Shown piece by piece: positions 49,112-59,827 of a stretch of DNA of 64,000 bases (the first letter of the stretch is position 1; every line of letters begins with the position of its first letter). The notes under the pieces were generated by a model that saw nothing but the letters and a program-made list of their open reading frames with translations, did not search any database and had not been told where the DNA came from. The stretch comes from Ligilactobacillus agilis DSM 20509. Lineage in GTDB: Bacteria > Bacillota > Bacilli > Lactobacillales > Lactobacillaceae. The position numbers and the translations under genes were made by a program. The stretch covers positions 1 through 64,000 of the forward strand of contig NZ_AYYP01000001.1 in assembly GCF_001436215.1 (NCBI RefSeq), written 5' to 3'.

Positions 49112-49213
49112 CTAATAAGCCGAGACATTCGATCGCACCTGACGCGCGTTGATAATGACTAGGCTGAGAATAATGTATTCAACTGTAGCGAAAACTGTTA
49201 CCAAGTTTGTCAT
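49112..49213 (-). CDS. Branched-chain-rich leader peptide (33 aa)
   Basis: An open frame of 33 codons with AAGGGAG upstream of its ATG. The first two thirds are rich in Val, Ile, Leu and Thr (MTNLVTVFATVEYIILSLVI), followed by an Arg-containing end and a TAG stop. It lies between a consensus-like -10 (minus-strand TATAAT at 49274-49279) and the alternative hairpins and terminator. Position and structure fit a regulatory leader peptide; a small membrane peptide with its own function cannot be excluded. Confidence 0.65.
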   Translation of the reverse strand: MTNLVTVFATVEYIILSLVIINARQVRSNVSAY

Positions 49214-49273
49214 TGCGACCGACTCCCTTCTTAAATAAAGATTAAAATTGAATTAGTTTTCCCTTTGTTAAGT

Positions 49274-49279
49274 ATTATA
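49274..49279 (-). promoter_or_regulatory. -10 element of the leader transcript
   Basis: TATAAT on the minus strand, 60 bp before the leader ATG; a TTGTAA -35-like hexamer lies upstream with a rather long 19-bp spacer. Confidence 0.45.
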
Positions 49280-49327
49280 ATAACAGATAAAAAAATAATT
49301 ACAAGGCTTTTTTAAGAATTTTTTCAT

Positions 49328-50488
49328 TTATTTTTCAGAAAGCAACCGAGTTCCAATTATCAACATGATAACCGAAGAAAGTACGTAGTTAAGCGGCAAA
49401 TAGAGATAATTACCGGTCCAATCCATCAAAGAGCCTAGGGCCAAAGGAATGATTCCGGCCATAATGTAGCCACCAGCCTGCATTAACCCTGTTTTCAAGC
49501 TCGCCTCATCAGCCTGAGTTGAAAATTGTAAGGGTAACAACAAGGAAATTGGAAATAGTCCCCCACTTCCAATCGCAAATAGGAGGATAGCCACGAAGTA
49601 GGCCCAGTCATTGCTTCCTAACCAAAAGGTCAAGCCACTGAAAAGGGCTGCCACGGTACAAAAAATATTCCAGTTTTTAGTTGAGCCAAACCGGTCCATT
49701 AAACTTGGAATAATAAAACTGCAAGCCGTAATCAGCACCATCATCACGGTTAAGTAAAGTGTATTTTTTGCCGCTGGCAGGTTCCGACTTGAAAAAAACG
49801 ACGTGGTCCAGGCAACTGCACTGTAATAAATTCCCGATTGGAAACCAAAGTAGAGGATTAAGGCCCACATCTGCTTCGTCTGTAAAAGTTCACTCACTTT
49901 TAAGGGTGAAGAAGTTTGGCTAGTAAGCTTAGGGGCTTTTTTATCATCGGCTGCCCCAAGTTGCCAAACTAGGGCTGAAACTAAGGCAATTACGCTCCAA
50001 ATCCCCAGGCCAACTTGCCAAGAGTAACGGTGACTTAGACTAAGAGCTGCCCCTGAGGCAACCGTAGCCCCGACCCCCATTGAAAGTGAGTAAACTCCCA
50101 CCATACTACCTTGATGGTGGGGAAATTGTTCCTTGATAAAGCCAGATAGCATTGGGCCAATGATTGCGATTGTTAAGCCAATGATAAAGGCTGACAAGCA
50201 TAAACTAATAAAAGAGTGGCTACCTAAACGTGTAGCCGCCGCAACAAACATCAAGAGCAAGAGGTAAAAAATACTCCGCTTGCGCCCATATTTAGTCTGA
50301 AGTAGCCCGACAAAAAAGGCAAAAATTCCCATACAAAAAACTGGGATACTGGTTAGTAGGCTGACCTGAAAATTACTGAGGCTCAACTTTAGCTTCAAAT
50401 AGTCTACCACAGGAGAAACACTAGTGATTCCCCACCGGAGGTTAAAGGCCACAATAATTACCAAGGCAACATTTTTGAAAATTTTCAT
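49328..50488 (-). CDS. MFS transporter, CynX/NimT-like
   Basis: Twelve-segment major facilitator of 386 residues. NLRWGITSVSPVVDYLK at the N-terminus and LLQTKYGRKRSI in the loop 2-3 position fit the CynX/NimT (cyanate/nitroimidazole) group. Substrate unknown. A TAAGGAG site precedes the ATG. Single gene; a terminator-like hairpin at 50536-50561 lies just upstream. Confidence 0.82.
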   Translation of the reverse strand: MKIFKNVALVIIVAFNLRWGITSVSPVVDYLKLKLSLSNFQVSLLTSIPVFCMGIFAFFVGLLQTKYGRKRSIFYLLLLMFVAAATRLGSHSFISLCLSAFIIGLTIAIIGPMLSGFIKEQFPHHQGSMVGVYSLSMGVGATVASGAALSLSHRYSWQVGLGIWSVIALVSALVWQLGAADDKKAPKLTSQTSSPLKVSELLQTKQMWALILYFGFQSGIYYSAVAWTTSFFSSRNLPAAKNTLYLTVMMVLITACSFIIPSLMDRFGSTKNWNIFCTVAALFSGLTFWLGSNDWAYFVAILLFAIGSGGLFPISLLLPLQFSTQADEASLKTGLMQAGGYIMAGIIPLALGSLMDWTGNYLYLPLNYVLSSVIMLIIGTRLLSEK

Positions 50489-50722
50489 AAGAAACTCCTT
50501 ACTATAGATAATCTAAACAATTCTAACATAAAAAACTCCGCAATTTAAAAAAATTGCGGAGGAAAAAGGAGTTATTTATTACAAAGCTAGGGGAACTTTA
50601 TAATCTCATTACTTTTGTTTAGGGAGAAAAGCAAATGAAAAATTGTTTTTGGATATTAGGTATGGTTATATATTAACTAGAATGTATGAAGATTATATGA
50701 ACATTTAGGGGTGAAATTCCGA
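50489..50722. other. Intergenic region between two MFS genes
   Basis: It holds the minus-strand terminator (50536-50561) and, on the plus strand, a tiny frame MKNCFWILGMVIY (50635-50676) with an AGGGAG site and a TATAAT at 50599-50604. The tiny frame may be chance; no plus-strand gene follows it. Confidence 0.35.
50530..50561 (-). terminator. Terminator upstream of CynX-like gene
   Basis: An 11-bp perfect stem CTCCGCAATTT / AAATTGCGGAG with a T6 tail on the minus strand; it ends the transcript of the 50723-52183 gene, about 160 bp past its stop. Confidence 0.8.
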
Positions 50723-52183
50723 CTAATTTTTAAAGACTTTCTTTTGCGCCCAAAGCGAAAAGGCTAAACCTACTAACAATAAGCCCGTAGCTGTTAACAT
50801 AATGGTGTGTAACCCCTGATGCAAGATAAGTTGCATTTGGGGAATTAAGTTTAGGGGTAATTCCTTGTTAGTCACTGGGTTACTGAGCTTATTCATCATT
50901 TCCAAGCTAATCTTGCCCTTAGTCTGTGCCACTCCTCTGGCAAGCTCGAAGTTTAATAACACTCCATAGACGGCTGCCATTAAGGTCTGAGCCAAAATTC
51001 TGAGTAGGTAACTCAAGGAAGTGGCTGCGGGCATGTCCTTTATATCTACGTCTTGTTGCACCCGAATCTGCAACACAACAAAGACTAGCCCCACCCCAAA
51101 ACCATAAAAGGCACTTAAAAATAAAAGCCAGCCATAGGCAGCCTTAGCATCTAGGAAATATAAACCCAACACTGAAACCATGATCCCGATTAGGCCCAGG
51201 TTAACTACCGTTAGATCCCGGAATTTCCGTTGAAAGGCCGGAGCCAAGTTAGCACCTAAAAAGTCGGTTAAAGCCCCAGGAACTTGGGTTAAGCCCCCGA
51301 CCAAGGCCGTAGCTGCTAACAAGCCTTGCGCCCACATTGGGACGTAGGTATTAAAGGCAATTGACGCCCCCCAAGCAATCCCAAATAAAATGAAGTCAAC
51401 CACTAAGGCCTTATTCTTAAAGAGGTGGCCTGGAATTAAGGGAGTCTGTTGCTTGGCTTCCACCTTGAATAGGCGCCAAATTAATAAACTACCTACTAAG
51501 ACTAAGCCAGCACAATAATACCAACTAACCATCCCTAATAATTGAATCCCTAATAGAAAGGCTACTAAGCCTAAGACCATCAACCAAGCCCCGCGATAAT
51601 CGAAGGCTTGCTTAGTTTGACGGACTTCTTCTTTATAAGCCGCTTGAATCAAGCTGATAGTTACTAGGCCCAAAGGAACGTTGATGTAAAAGATCCAATT
51701 CCAACTTAGGGTATCCACAATCCAGCCACCTAATAGTGGACCGATAATTGAGCCGGCACTAAAAGAAGCTGAAATGAGCCCTAAAATGTGAGCCCGCTTG
51801 TTAATATTTTCGAACACGTAACCGATGATAATGTAAGGCAGTGCCCCCATTCCGCCGGCCCCAATCCCCATTAAGGTACGGGCGGCAATGAAAAAGCCAA
51901 TGTTAGGCGCCAACCCTTCCAATAAAGAGCCAGCCAAGAATAATACTACCGACAGCTGAAAAGCCTTTTTGTTACCCCAATTTTCACCTAACTTACTCCA
52001 TAAAGGGGTAAAGACAGCCATTCCCAATAAAAAGACGGCAATAATCCAACCCATATATTCAATTCCGTTTAAGTCACTGATAATGGCTGGCAGAGCCGTA
52101 TTAATAATCGTTGCGTCCAAACCGGCAATTACACTGGCTAATAATAAGCCGGCTGTGACCCACTTAATTTGTTTACTAGTCAT
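50723..52183 (-). CDS. Drug:H+ antiporter, DHA2 (EmrB/QacA) family
   Basis: Fourteen-segment MFS exporter, 486 residues. The signature of the DHA2 group is present: GLDATIINTALPAI near the N-terminus, WSKLGENWGNKKAF in loop 2-3, and GPLLGGWIVDTLSWNWIFYINVPLG (motif C region). Probable export of toxic compounds; no local regulator gene. Its promoter region has a striking 30-bp palindrome, suggesting a dedicated repressor. Confidence 0.88.
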   Translation of the reverse strand: MTSKQIKWVTAGLLLASVIAGLDATIINTALPAIISDLNGIEYMGWIIAVFLLGMAVFTPLWSKLGENWGNKKAFQLSVVLFLAGSLLEGLAPNIGFFIAARTLMGIGAGGMGALPYIIIGYVFENINKRAHILGLISASFSAGSIIGPLLGGWIVDTLSWNWIFYINVPLGLVTISLIQAAYKEEVRQTKQAFDYRGAWLMVLGLVAFLLGIQLLGMVSWYYCAGLVLVGSLLIWRLFKVEAKQQTPLIPGHLFKNKALVVDFILFGIAWGASIAFNTYVPMWAQGLLAATALVGGLTQVPGALTDFLGANLAPAFQRKFRDLTVVNLGLIGIMVSVLGLYFLDAKAAYGWLLFLSAFYGFGVGLVFVVLQIRVQQDVDIKDMPAATSLSYLLRILAQTLMAAVYGVLLNFELARGVAQTKGKISLEMMNKLSNPVTNKELPLNLIPQMQLILHQGLHTIMLTATGLLLVGLAFSLWAQKKVFKN

Positions 52184-52300
52184 CTTTTTCCCTCACTTGT
52201 TAAAAAGTCCACCCTTTATCTTAAACAAGGTTGAACTTATTCACAAGTAAAGTGGGCAAGTTCTCATAAGAGAGCCCTTACTTGCTCAGAATGTGCTCAT

Positions 52301-52330
52301 TTTCAATAATCCACAAGTGGATTATTGAAA
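52301..52330. promoter_or_regulatory. 30-bp near-perfect palindrome upstream of DHA2 gene
   Basis: Arms of 14 bp, TTTCAATAATCCAC and GTGGATTATTGAAA, perfect and separated by AA. No T tract follows on either strand, so it is not a standard terminator. It may be an operator. Confidence 0.6.
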
Positions 52331-52363
52331 TAAAAGTCGGTGTAACTTTCTTTTATTTCTAAC

Positions 52364-52372
52364 TGTGGATAA
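52364..52372 (-). promoter_or_regulatory. Perfect DnaA box outside oriC
   Basis: TGTGGATAA (minus strand TTATCCACA), about 10 kb from the main cluster, between rpsR and the DHA2 gene and 34 bp from the palindrome, which itself contains a TAATCCACA near-match. Confidence 0.5.
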
Positions 52373-52390
52373 CTTGTTTGTTGATAACTA

Positions 52391-52434
52391 AAAAATACTC
52401 CAACCAAGTAACTCGTACTTAGTTGGAGTATTTT
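52391..52434 (-). terminator. Terminator after rpsR
   Basis: A long stem AAAATACTCCAAC / GTTGGAGTATTTT just past the rpsR stop, with a T run. Confidence 0.9.
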
Positions 52435-52442
52435 ACTTTTGC

Positions 52443-52679
52443 TTAATCTTCAGCAACGAATGGTAATAAGCCCATAATCCGCGCACGCTTAATAGCAACT
52501 GTTAAACGACGTTGGTTCTTAGCGCTAGTACCTGTCACACGACGAGGTAAAATCTTACCGCGTTCTGAGATGAAACGCTTCAATAAATCAGTATCTTTGT
52601 AGTCGATGTATTCGATGTGGTTAGCTGCGATAAAGTCAACCTTACGACGACGACGACCACCTCTACGTTGTTGTGCCAT
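52443..52679 (-). CDS. rpsR: 30S ribosomal protein S18
   Basis: 78 residues, matching S18: basic N-terminus GGRRRRKVD, then [22 protein letters not shown] and [13 protein letters not shown]. It binds S6 on the small subunit platform. Last gene of the rpsF-ssb-rpsR operon, whose leader is autoregulated by the S6:S18 complex in many bacteria. Confidence 0.98.
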   Translation of the reverse strand: MAQQRRGGRRRRKVDFIAANHIEYIDYKDTDLLKRFISERGKILPRRVTGTSAKNQRRLTVAIKRARIMGLLPFVAED

Positions 52680-52699
52680 GTCGGTGTCCCTCCTCTAAT

Positions 52700-53236
52700 C
52701 TAGAATGGTAGGTCATTATCTGCGATATCAATCGTATCACCGTTATCTGCAAATGGATCCGCACTTGGTTGTGCCTCACTAGTATTGTTGTTAGTAAAGC
52801 CACCCGGTTGCGCTTGGTTTGCAGCTGGTGTCCCGTATGGGTTAGCTTGATAGCCTTGACCTTGTGGAGTATAACCTTGACCACCGCCGTTTTGTTGCCG
52901 GTAAGCATCGGCTTGTGCCTTAGATTCGAGGAAGCTGAAGTTTGATACCACCACTTCTGTAACGTACACCCGTTGGCCTTGTTGGTTTTCGTAATTCCGT
53001 GTTTGAATCCGGCCTTCGATTCCAACTAAAGAACCTTTGTGGGTATAGTTAGCAAAGTTTTCCGCAGCCTTACGCCAAACAACACAGTTAATAAAATCTG
53101 CATCTCTTTGGCCTTGTTGGTTAGTAAAGTTGCGGTCAACCGCCAACGTAAAGTTAGCAGTTGCAACACCAGAGGGGGTGAACCGTAAATCAGGATCTCT
53201 GGTCAGGCGACCTACAAGTACGACATTGTTAATCAA
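52700..53236 (-). CDS. ssb: Single-stranded DNA-binding protein
   Basis: 178 residues: N-terminal OB fold ([20 protein letters not shown], then [11 protein letters not shown]) up to about 110, a Gln/Gly/Pro/Asn-rich flexible linker, and the conserved acidic tail ending DNDLPF that docks SSB partners. Protects ssDNA during replication and repair. Between rpsF and rpsR as in most Firmicutes. Confidence 0.98.
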   Translation of the reverse strand: MINNVVLVGRLTRDPDLRFTPSGVATANFTLAVDRNFTNQQGQRDADFINCVVWRKAAENFANYTHKGSLVGIEGRIQTRNYENQQGQRVYVTEVVVSNFSFLESKAQADAYRQQNGGGQGYTPQGQGYQANPYGTPAANQAQPGGFTNNNTSEAQPSADPFADNGDTIDIADNDLPF

Positions 53237-53285
53237 AGTCTACTCCTCCTTTTTATATTAGTTAATTGTATTCAATCAGTTAAAA

Positions 53286-53576
53286 TTAAGCTTCACGCTT
53301 AACAATCATGTGACGTAAGATACCGTCGTTGATCTTTGCAAGACGGTCAAATTCGTTGATTGCATCAGCGTTTTCAGCCTTAATGTTTACGATGTGGTAG
53401 ACACCTTCCGTGTAACCAGCAATTTCGTAAGCAAAACGACGCTTAGACCAGTCTTTTGAATCTACAACTTCAGCACCATCATTCTTTAACACGTTGTCGA
53501 AGCGTTCTACTAAGTCGTTCTTAGCAGCTTCATCAAGTGATGGGTTGATGATGTAAGTAATTTCGTAATTTGTCAT
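53286..53576 (-). CDS. rpsF: 30S ribosomal protein S6
   Basis: 96 residues, matching S6: [15 protein letters not shown] at the start, [20 protein letters not shown] in the middle, and [10 protein letters not shown] at the end. ATG 53576 is preferred over a GTG four codons earlier that overlaps the AAGGAGG site. First gene of rpsF-ssb-rpsR. Confidence 0.97.
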   Translation of the reverse strand: MTNYEITYIINPSLDEAAKNDLVERFDNVLKNDGAEVVDSKDWSKRRFAYEIAGYTEGVYHIVNIKAENADAINEFDRLAKINDGILRHMIVKREA

Positions 53577-53758
53577 GACTGTTTGCACCTCCTTATGGAC
53601 TATTGGTTCTAAATATAATTTGAGAACAAGGAGAATCTAAACTTTTGCTATTTAGATACTCACGAGTAAAAATTATAACATTAAAAATTTAAAAAAACAA
53701 GTAAAATCCTGAATACAGTTCACCTATATTTAATATACGCAAAAAATCCACGATTAAT

Positions 53759-56227
53759 TTATTTTTCTTCAGAAATTTCTGAATTTTCTTCCGGTTCGAC
53801 CTTAGCCATAGTTGAAACAACCGAATCTTCATCAAGGTTAATCAGGTGAACCCCCATGGTAGCACGACCGGTTTGGGAGACCGTTTCAATGTTAAAGCGA
53901 ATCATAACCCCTTTATCGGTAATGACCATGATGTCTTCGTCACCCTTAACCGTGGTTAAACCGACTAACGGCCCATTCTTAGTTCCAATATTCGCAGTCT
54001 TAATCCCTTTACCACCGCGACCTTTAATTGGATATTCAGATGCTAGGGTTTGCTTGCCGTAACCTTTTTCTGAAATGACAAAGACCTTACTGTCGGCAGC
54101 TAAGACGTCTGAGCCGACTACATAATCAGCTTCACGCAAGCGAATTCCACGAACCCCGGCGGCTGCCCGGCCCATCAACCGAACATTTTCGACCGCAAAT
54201 GAAACGCTGTAGCCTTGGTGAGTCCCAATGATTACGTTAGCGTCGGCTTTAACAGCAACCACATTAATTAGTTCATCGCCCTCATGGAGATTCAAAGCTT
54301 TGAGTCCGTTCTTTCTGATGTTAGTAAATTCGGCTACACTCGTCCGCTTAACCACCCCAAGTTTAGTGGTAAAGAAGAGGGCTAAATCATCTGGTTGCTC
54401 TACTTTACTATCTTTTGGCACATTGATGACGGTGGTAATCTTTTCGTCACCTTCAATATTTAACAGGTTGATTACTGGAATCCCCTTGGCAGCTCGACCA
54501 TACTCAGGAATTTCATAGCCCTTCATGCTGTAAACCTTACCTAGGTTAGTAAAGAAGAGGAGTTCATCATGGGTCGAACTAGTAATGAGTTGTTCGATGA
54601 AGTCATCATCATGTACACCCATTCCTTGAACCCCACGACCACCACGATTTTGTTGCTTGAAATCACTGGTTGGAATCCGCTTAATGTAACCATTATGGGT
54701 AACGGTGATGGCAACAGATTCTTCTTCGATTAAGTCTTCATCCTCAATGCTTAGGACTTCCCCAACCATTAATTCTGTCCGCCGTTCATCCCCAAAGCGG
54801 GCTTGAATGTCGAGTAATTCTTCGTAGATGATTTGGTGAATCCGTTCTGGCTTAGCCAAAATATCTTCGTAGTCGGCAATGGCTTCCATCGTCTTTTGAT
54901 ACTCGGCTTCAACCTTATCTCTTTCCAAACCGGTTAGGCGAACTAAGCGCATGTCTAAGATGGCTTGGGCTTGCTTGTCACTCAAGGCATACTCGTTAAT
55001 TAACCGATCCTTGGCCACGTCTCCACTTGGTGATTTGCGGATGATATCAATAATGGCTTGAATATGGTCTAGGGCAATCCGTAACCCTTCTAGGATATGG
55101 GCTCTTGCCTTAGCCTTCTTTAATTCAAACTCTGTCCGCCGCCGAATTACGCTTTCTTGGTGATTTAAGTAATGTTGCAGTATTTGCTTTAAACTCAAGA
55201 CCTTAGGCGTACCATCAACGATGGCTAACATATTGAAGCCAAAGGAAGATTGCATCAAGGTTAATTTATATAAGTTATTTAAAACGACTGAGGCACTGAC
55301 ATCACGCCTAATATCAATCGTAATCCGCATCCCTTCCCGGTCGGATTCATCTTTAATATCAGTAATTCCTTCAATCTTCTTTTCCCGGGCTAATTCGGCA
55401 ATCCGTTCGATCAAGCGGGCCTTATTTACCATGTAAGGAAGTTCGTGCACGATAATTTGTTGGCGCCCATTTTTGAGCTCCTCAATATCAACCTTGGCCC
55501 TTAATGTTACCTGACCCTTACCAGTTTCATAGGCCTTCCGAATTCCAGATTTACCCATGACAATTCCCCCGGTTGGGAAGTCCGGCCCAGGAATGGCTTC
55601 CATCAAGTCGGCCGTGGTTGCATCCGGATTCTTCATTAAGATATGTAACCCAGAGATTACTTCGCCTAAATTATGAGGCGGAATATTAGTTGTCATCCCA
55701 ACCGCAATCCCCGTGGCCCCATTGACTAAGAGGTTAGGGAAACGAGCCGGTAAGACCTTAGGTTCCCTTTCGGTCCCATCATAGTTGTCTTGGAAATCAA
55801 TCGTATCCTTATTAATGTCCCGCAACATTTCCAAGGTAATCTTGCTCATCCGCGCTTCGGTATAACGCATCGCTGCGGCGCCATCACCATCGACAGACCC
55901 AAAGTTCCCGTGACCATCGACTAACATGTAACGGTAGCTAAAGTCTTGCGCCATCCGGACCATGGATTCATAGATAGCTGAGTCCCCGTGGGGGTGGAAT
56001 TTCCCCATGACTTCCCCAACGATTCTGGCCGATTTCTTATACGGTTTATCGGGAGTCACACCCAGTTCATTCATCCCATATAAAATCCGGCGGTGAACCG
56101 GCTTTAGCCCATCACGAACATCCGGCAAAGCCCGGGCTACGATAACACTCATAGCGTAGTCTAAAAAGGACGTGCGCATGACTTTCGAAAGATCAACATT
56201 TTTAATTCGATTTGGTAAATCTACCAC
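53759..56227 (-). CDS. gyrA: DNA gyrase subunit A
   Basis: Breakage-reunion subunit of gyrase, 822 residues. The active tyrosine lies in [11 protein letters not shown] (about residue 124); the quinolone-resistance region [15 protein letters not shown] shows the normal Ser/Glu arrangement. The C-terminal beta-pinwheel with [12 protein letters not shown] (GyrA box) is present. A GTG start follows AAGGAAGGTG. It is 18 bp after gyrB in the operon. Confidence 0.98.
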   Translation of the reverse strand: MVDLPNRIKNVDLSKVMRTSFLDYAMSVIVARALPDVRDGLKPVHRRILYGMNELGVTPDKPYKKSARIVGEVMGKFHPHGDSAIYESMVRMAQDFSYRYMLVDGHGNFGSVDGDGAAAMRYTEARMSKITLEMLRDINKDTIDFQDNYDGTEREPKVLPARFPNLLVNGATGIAVGMTTNIPPHNLGEVISGLHILMKNPDATTADLMEAIPGPDFPTGGIVMGKSGIRKAYETGKGQVTLRAKVDIEELKNGRQQIIVHELPYMVNKARLIERIAELAREKKIEGITDIKDESDREGMRITIDIRRDVSASVVLNNLYKLTLMQSSFGFNMLAIVDGTPKVLSLKQILQHYLNHQESVIRRRTEFELKKAKARAHILEGLRIALDHIQAIIDIIRKSPSGDVAKDRLINEYALSDKQAQAILDMRLVRLTGLERDKVEAEYQKTMEAIADYEDILAKPERIHQIIYEELLDIQARFGDERRTELMVGEVLSIEDEDLIEEESVAITVTHNGYIKRIPTSDFKQQNRGGRGVQGMGVHDDDFIEQLITSSTHDELLFFTNLGKVYSMKGYEIPEYGRAAKGIPVINLLNIEGDEKITTVINVPKDSKVEQPDDLALFFTTKLGVVKRTSVAEFTNIRKNGLKALNLHEGDELINVVAVKADANVIIGTHQGYSVSFAVENVRLMGRAAAGVRGIRLREADYVVGSDVLAADSKVFVISEKGYGKQTLASEYPIKGRGGKGIKTANIGTKNGPLVGLTTVKGDEDIMVITDKGVMIRFNIETVSQTGRATMGVHLINLDEDSVVSTMAKVEPEENSEISEEK

Positions 56228-56245
56228 TTATTTCACCTTCCTTAA

Positions 56246-58222
<1,977 letters not shown>

Positions 58223-58227
58223 TCAAA

Positions 58228-59412
58228 TTAGTTTTTTGTGCTTTCATCTTTTTCATCCTTATGGGGATAAAAAATTTCTACTTGCAAAGTGTTTTCATCA
58301 TCTGTGGAAATTTTTCCATTATTGACATGAAAAATTTTGGGTTCTTTTATCAACTGCTGGGCAATATCGTTTAGGCCCGGGGTGGTTAAAAAAGTTTGGA
58401 CCTTATCTTGAATTGTCTTTAACAGGTGGGTTTGGCGTTGGCCATCCAATTCCGACAAAACATCATCTAGTAATAAAACCGGGTATTCCCCCGTTTGTTC
58501 GTGCATCAGTTCAATCTCTGCCAACTTGACTGACAAAGCTGTTGTCCGTTGCTGACCTTGGGAGCCGTATGTTTGCACGTTATTGTCATTAAGATAAAAA
58601 CTAAGGTCGTCCCGATGGGGACCGGCTAAGCTCGTTCCCTGTGAGAGCTCTTTTTGGCGTAACTGCTGAAACTTAGCCAACAGGTTAGTTGCCAAATCAT
58701 TTTCGGTTTGAGTGCCTAGGTCCTTTAAATTCGTTTTGTACCTGAGGGTCAACTGTTCTTTGCCCTGGGTAATCTGGGCGTGTAAGTCCTTAGCGTAAGT
58801 TTCTAAACGTTTTAGATAGATTAAGCGTTTAGCGATGACCTTGCCACCCAAGTTAGCTAATTGCTCCGTTAAAATATCTAGGTAAACCAAATCATTAGCC
58901 TGTTTTAATTGCAGGGCCTTTAAATATTTATTGCGTTGGCGTAAAACTTGTTTATACTGACTTAAATCATGGAGATAAAGGGGGTCTATTTGACTAAATT
59001 CCATATCAATAAACCGCCGTCGCTCCTGGGGCGCCCCCTTAACCAAGGCCAGGTCTTCAGGCGCAAACAAGATTACATTTAATTGGCCAATGTATTCGGA
59101 AAGCTTGGGCCGTTCTAAGTGGTTGACCTTAGCAATCTTACCTTTTTTGCTTAAAATTAACTCTAGCTTTAAGTCCCCTAATCTCCGGTTAATCGTCCCC
59201 TCAAGCCGGGCCGCCTCTTGTTTAAAGCGAATTAGCTCCTTATCCTTACTAGTCCGGTGGCTTTTAGCCATTGCCAAGACAAAGATGGCTTCTAGCAGGT
59301 TGGTTTTTCCTTGCGCATTTTTCCCAATCAAGACATTAACAGCTGGGGAAAAGTCTAGCTTTTGCTTTTGATAATTCCGAAAATCAGTGAGTATAATTTG
59401 TTTTAAATACAT
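58228..59412 (-). CDS. recF: DNA replication and repair protein RecF
   Basis: SMC-like ATPase that loads RecA at gaps, 394 residues. Walker A IGKNAQGKTNLLEAI at about 30-44, signature QGQQRTTALSVKLAE, Walker B VLLLDDVLSELD. The C-terminal tail beyond residue 365 is charged and longer than usual. It starts one base after yaaA, so coupled translation is likely. Confidence 0.97.
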   Translation of the reverse strand: MYLKQIILTDFRNYQKQKLDFSPAVNVLIGKNAQGKTNLLEAIFVLAMAKSHRTSKDKELIRFKQEAARLEGTINRRLGDLKLELILSKKGKIAKVNHLERPKLSEYIGQLNVILFAPEDLALVKGAPQERRRFIDMEFSQIDPLYLHDLSQYKQVLRQRNKYLKALQLKQANDLVYLDILTEQLANLGGKVIAKRLIYLKRLETYAKDLHAQITQGKEQLTLRYKTNLKDLGTQTENDLATNLLAKFQQLRQKELSQGTSLAGPHRDDLSFYLNDNNVQTYGSQGQQRTTALSVKLAEIELMHEQTGEYPVLLLDDVLSELDGQRQTHLLKTIQDKVQTFLTTPGLNDIAQQLIKEPKIFHVNNGKISTDDENTLQVEIFYPHKDEKDESTKN

Positions 59413-59413
59413 T

Positions 59414-59635
59414 TTAAGCCTTCATTATGTAGGTCCCAAAATCGGCAATTTCCACTAAATCATCGGGATAGAGTTTCTTTCCCCGCCGATTTTCAGGTTG
59501 ACCATTTACCAAAATTTTTCCAGCATATTCTTGCAAGAAAAACTTAGCTTGGCCACCAGATGAAATAATATCGGCAATTTTCAATAACTGACCTAAAGTA
59601 ATATATGGTGTTTTCAATTTGATTTCTGTTTGCAA
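59414..59635 (-). CDS. yaaA: S4-domain protein YaaA
   Basis: A 73-residue S4-like RNA-binding protein always found between dnaN and recF in Firmicutes; contains ITLGQLLKIADIISSGGQAK and GKILVNGQPENRRGKKLYP. Function is unclear, possibly ribosome-related. Confidence 0.93.
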   Translation of the reverse strand: MQTEIKLKTPYITLGQLLKIADIISSGGQAKFFLQEYAGKILVNGQPENRRGKKLYPDDLVEIADFGTYIMKA

Positions 59636-59778
59636 TTGGTGAACCTCACTTTGATAGTTTTACCTTCTAATTATACCCTTTTTAGCGGCTAAAAACAATT
59701 TTAGCGCCAATATTTTGCGTTTTTAGCGTTTTTTTACCTTGGTAATGGTTAGGTACTGGTCTTAACTTTAACGCGTCA

Positions 59779-59819
59779 AAAAAAGCTCTGGAAACTATTG
59801 CTAGTCTCCAGAGCTTTTT
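59779..59819. terminator. Terminator between dnaN and yaaA
   Basis: A 13-bp stem AAAAAGCTCTGGA / TCCAGAGCTTTTT right after dnaN. It separates dnaN from the yaaA-recF-gyrBA unit, which must have its own promoter in 59636-59778. Confidence 0.88.
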
Positions 59820-59827
59820 GCTTATGG

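Noticed and set aside
49112-49213. Type I toxin or holin-like peptide
   Set aside because: Length and hydrophobicity would allow it, but the competing hairpins and the terminator directly before the next gene fit a regulatory leader better.
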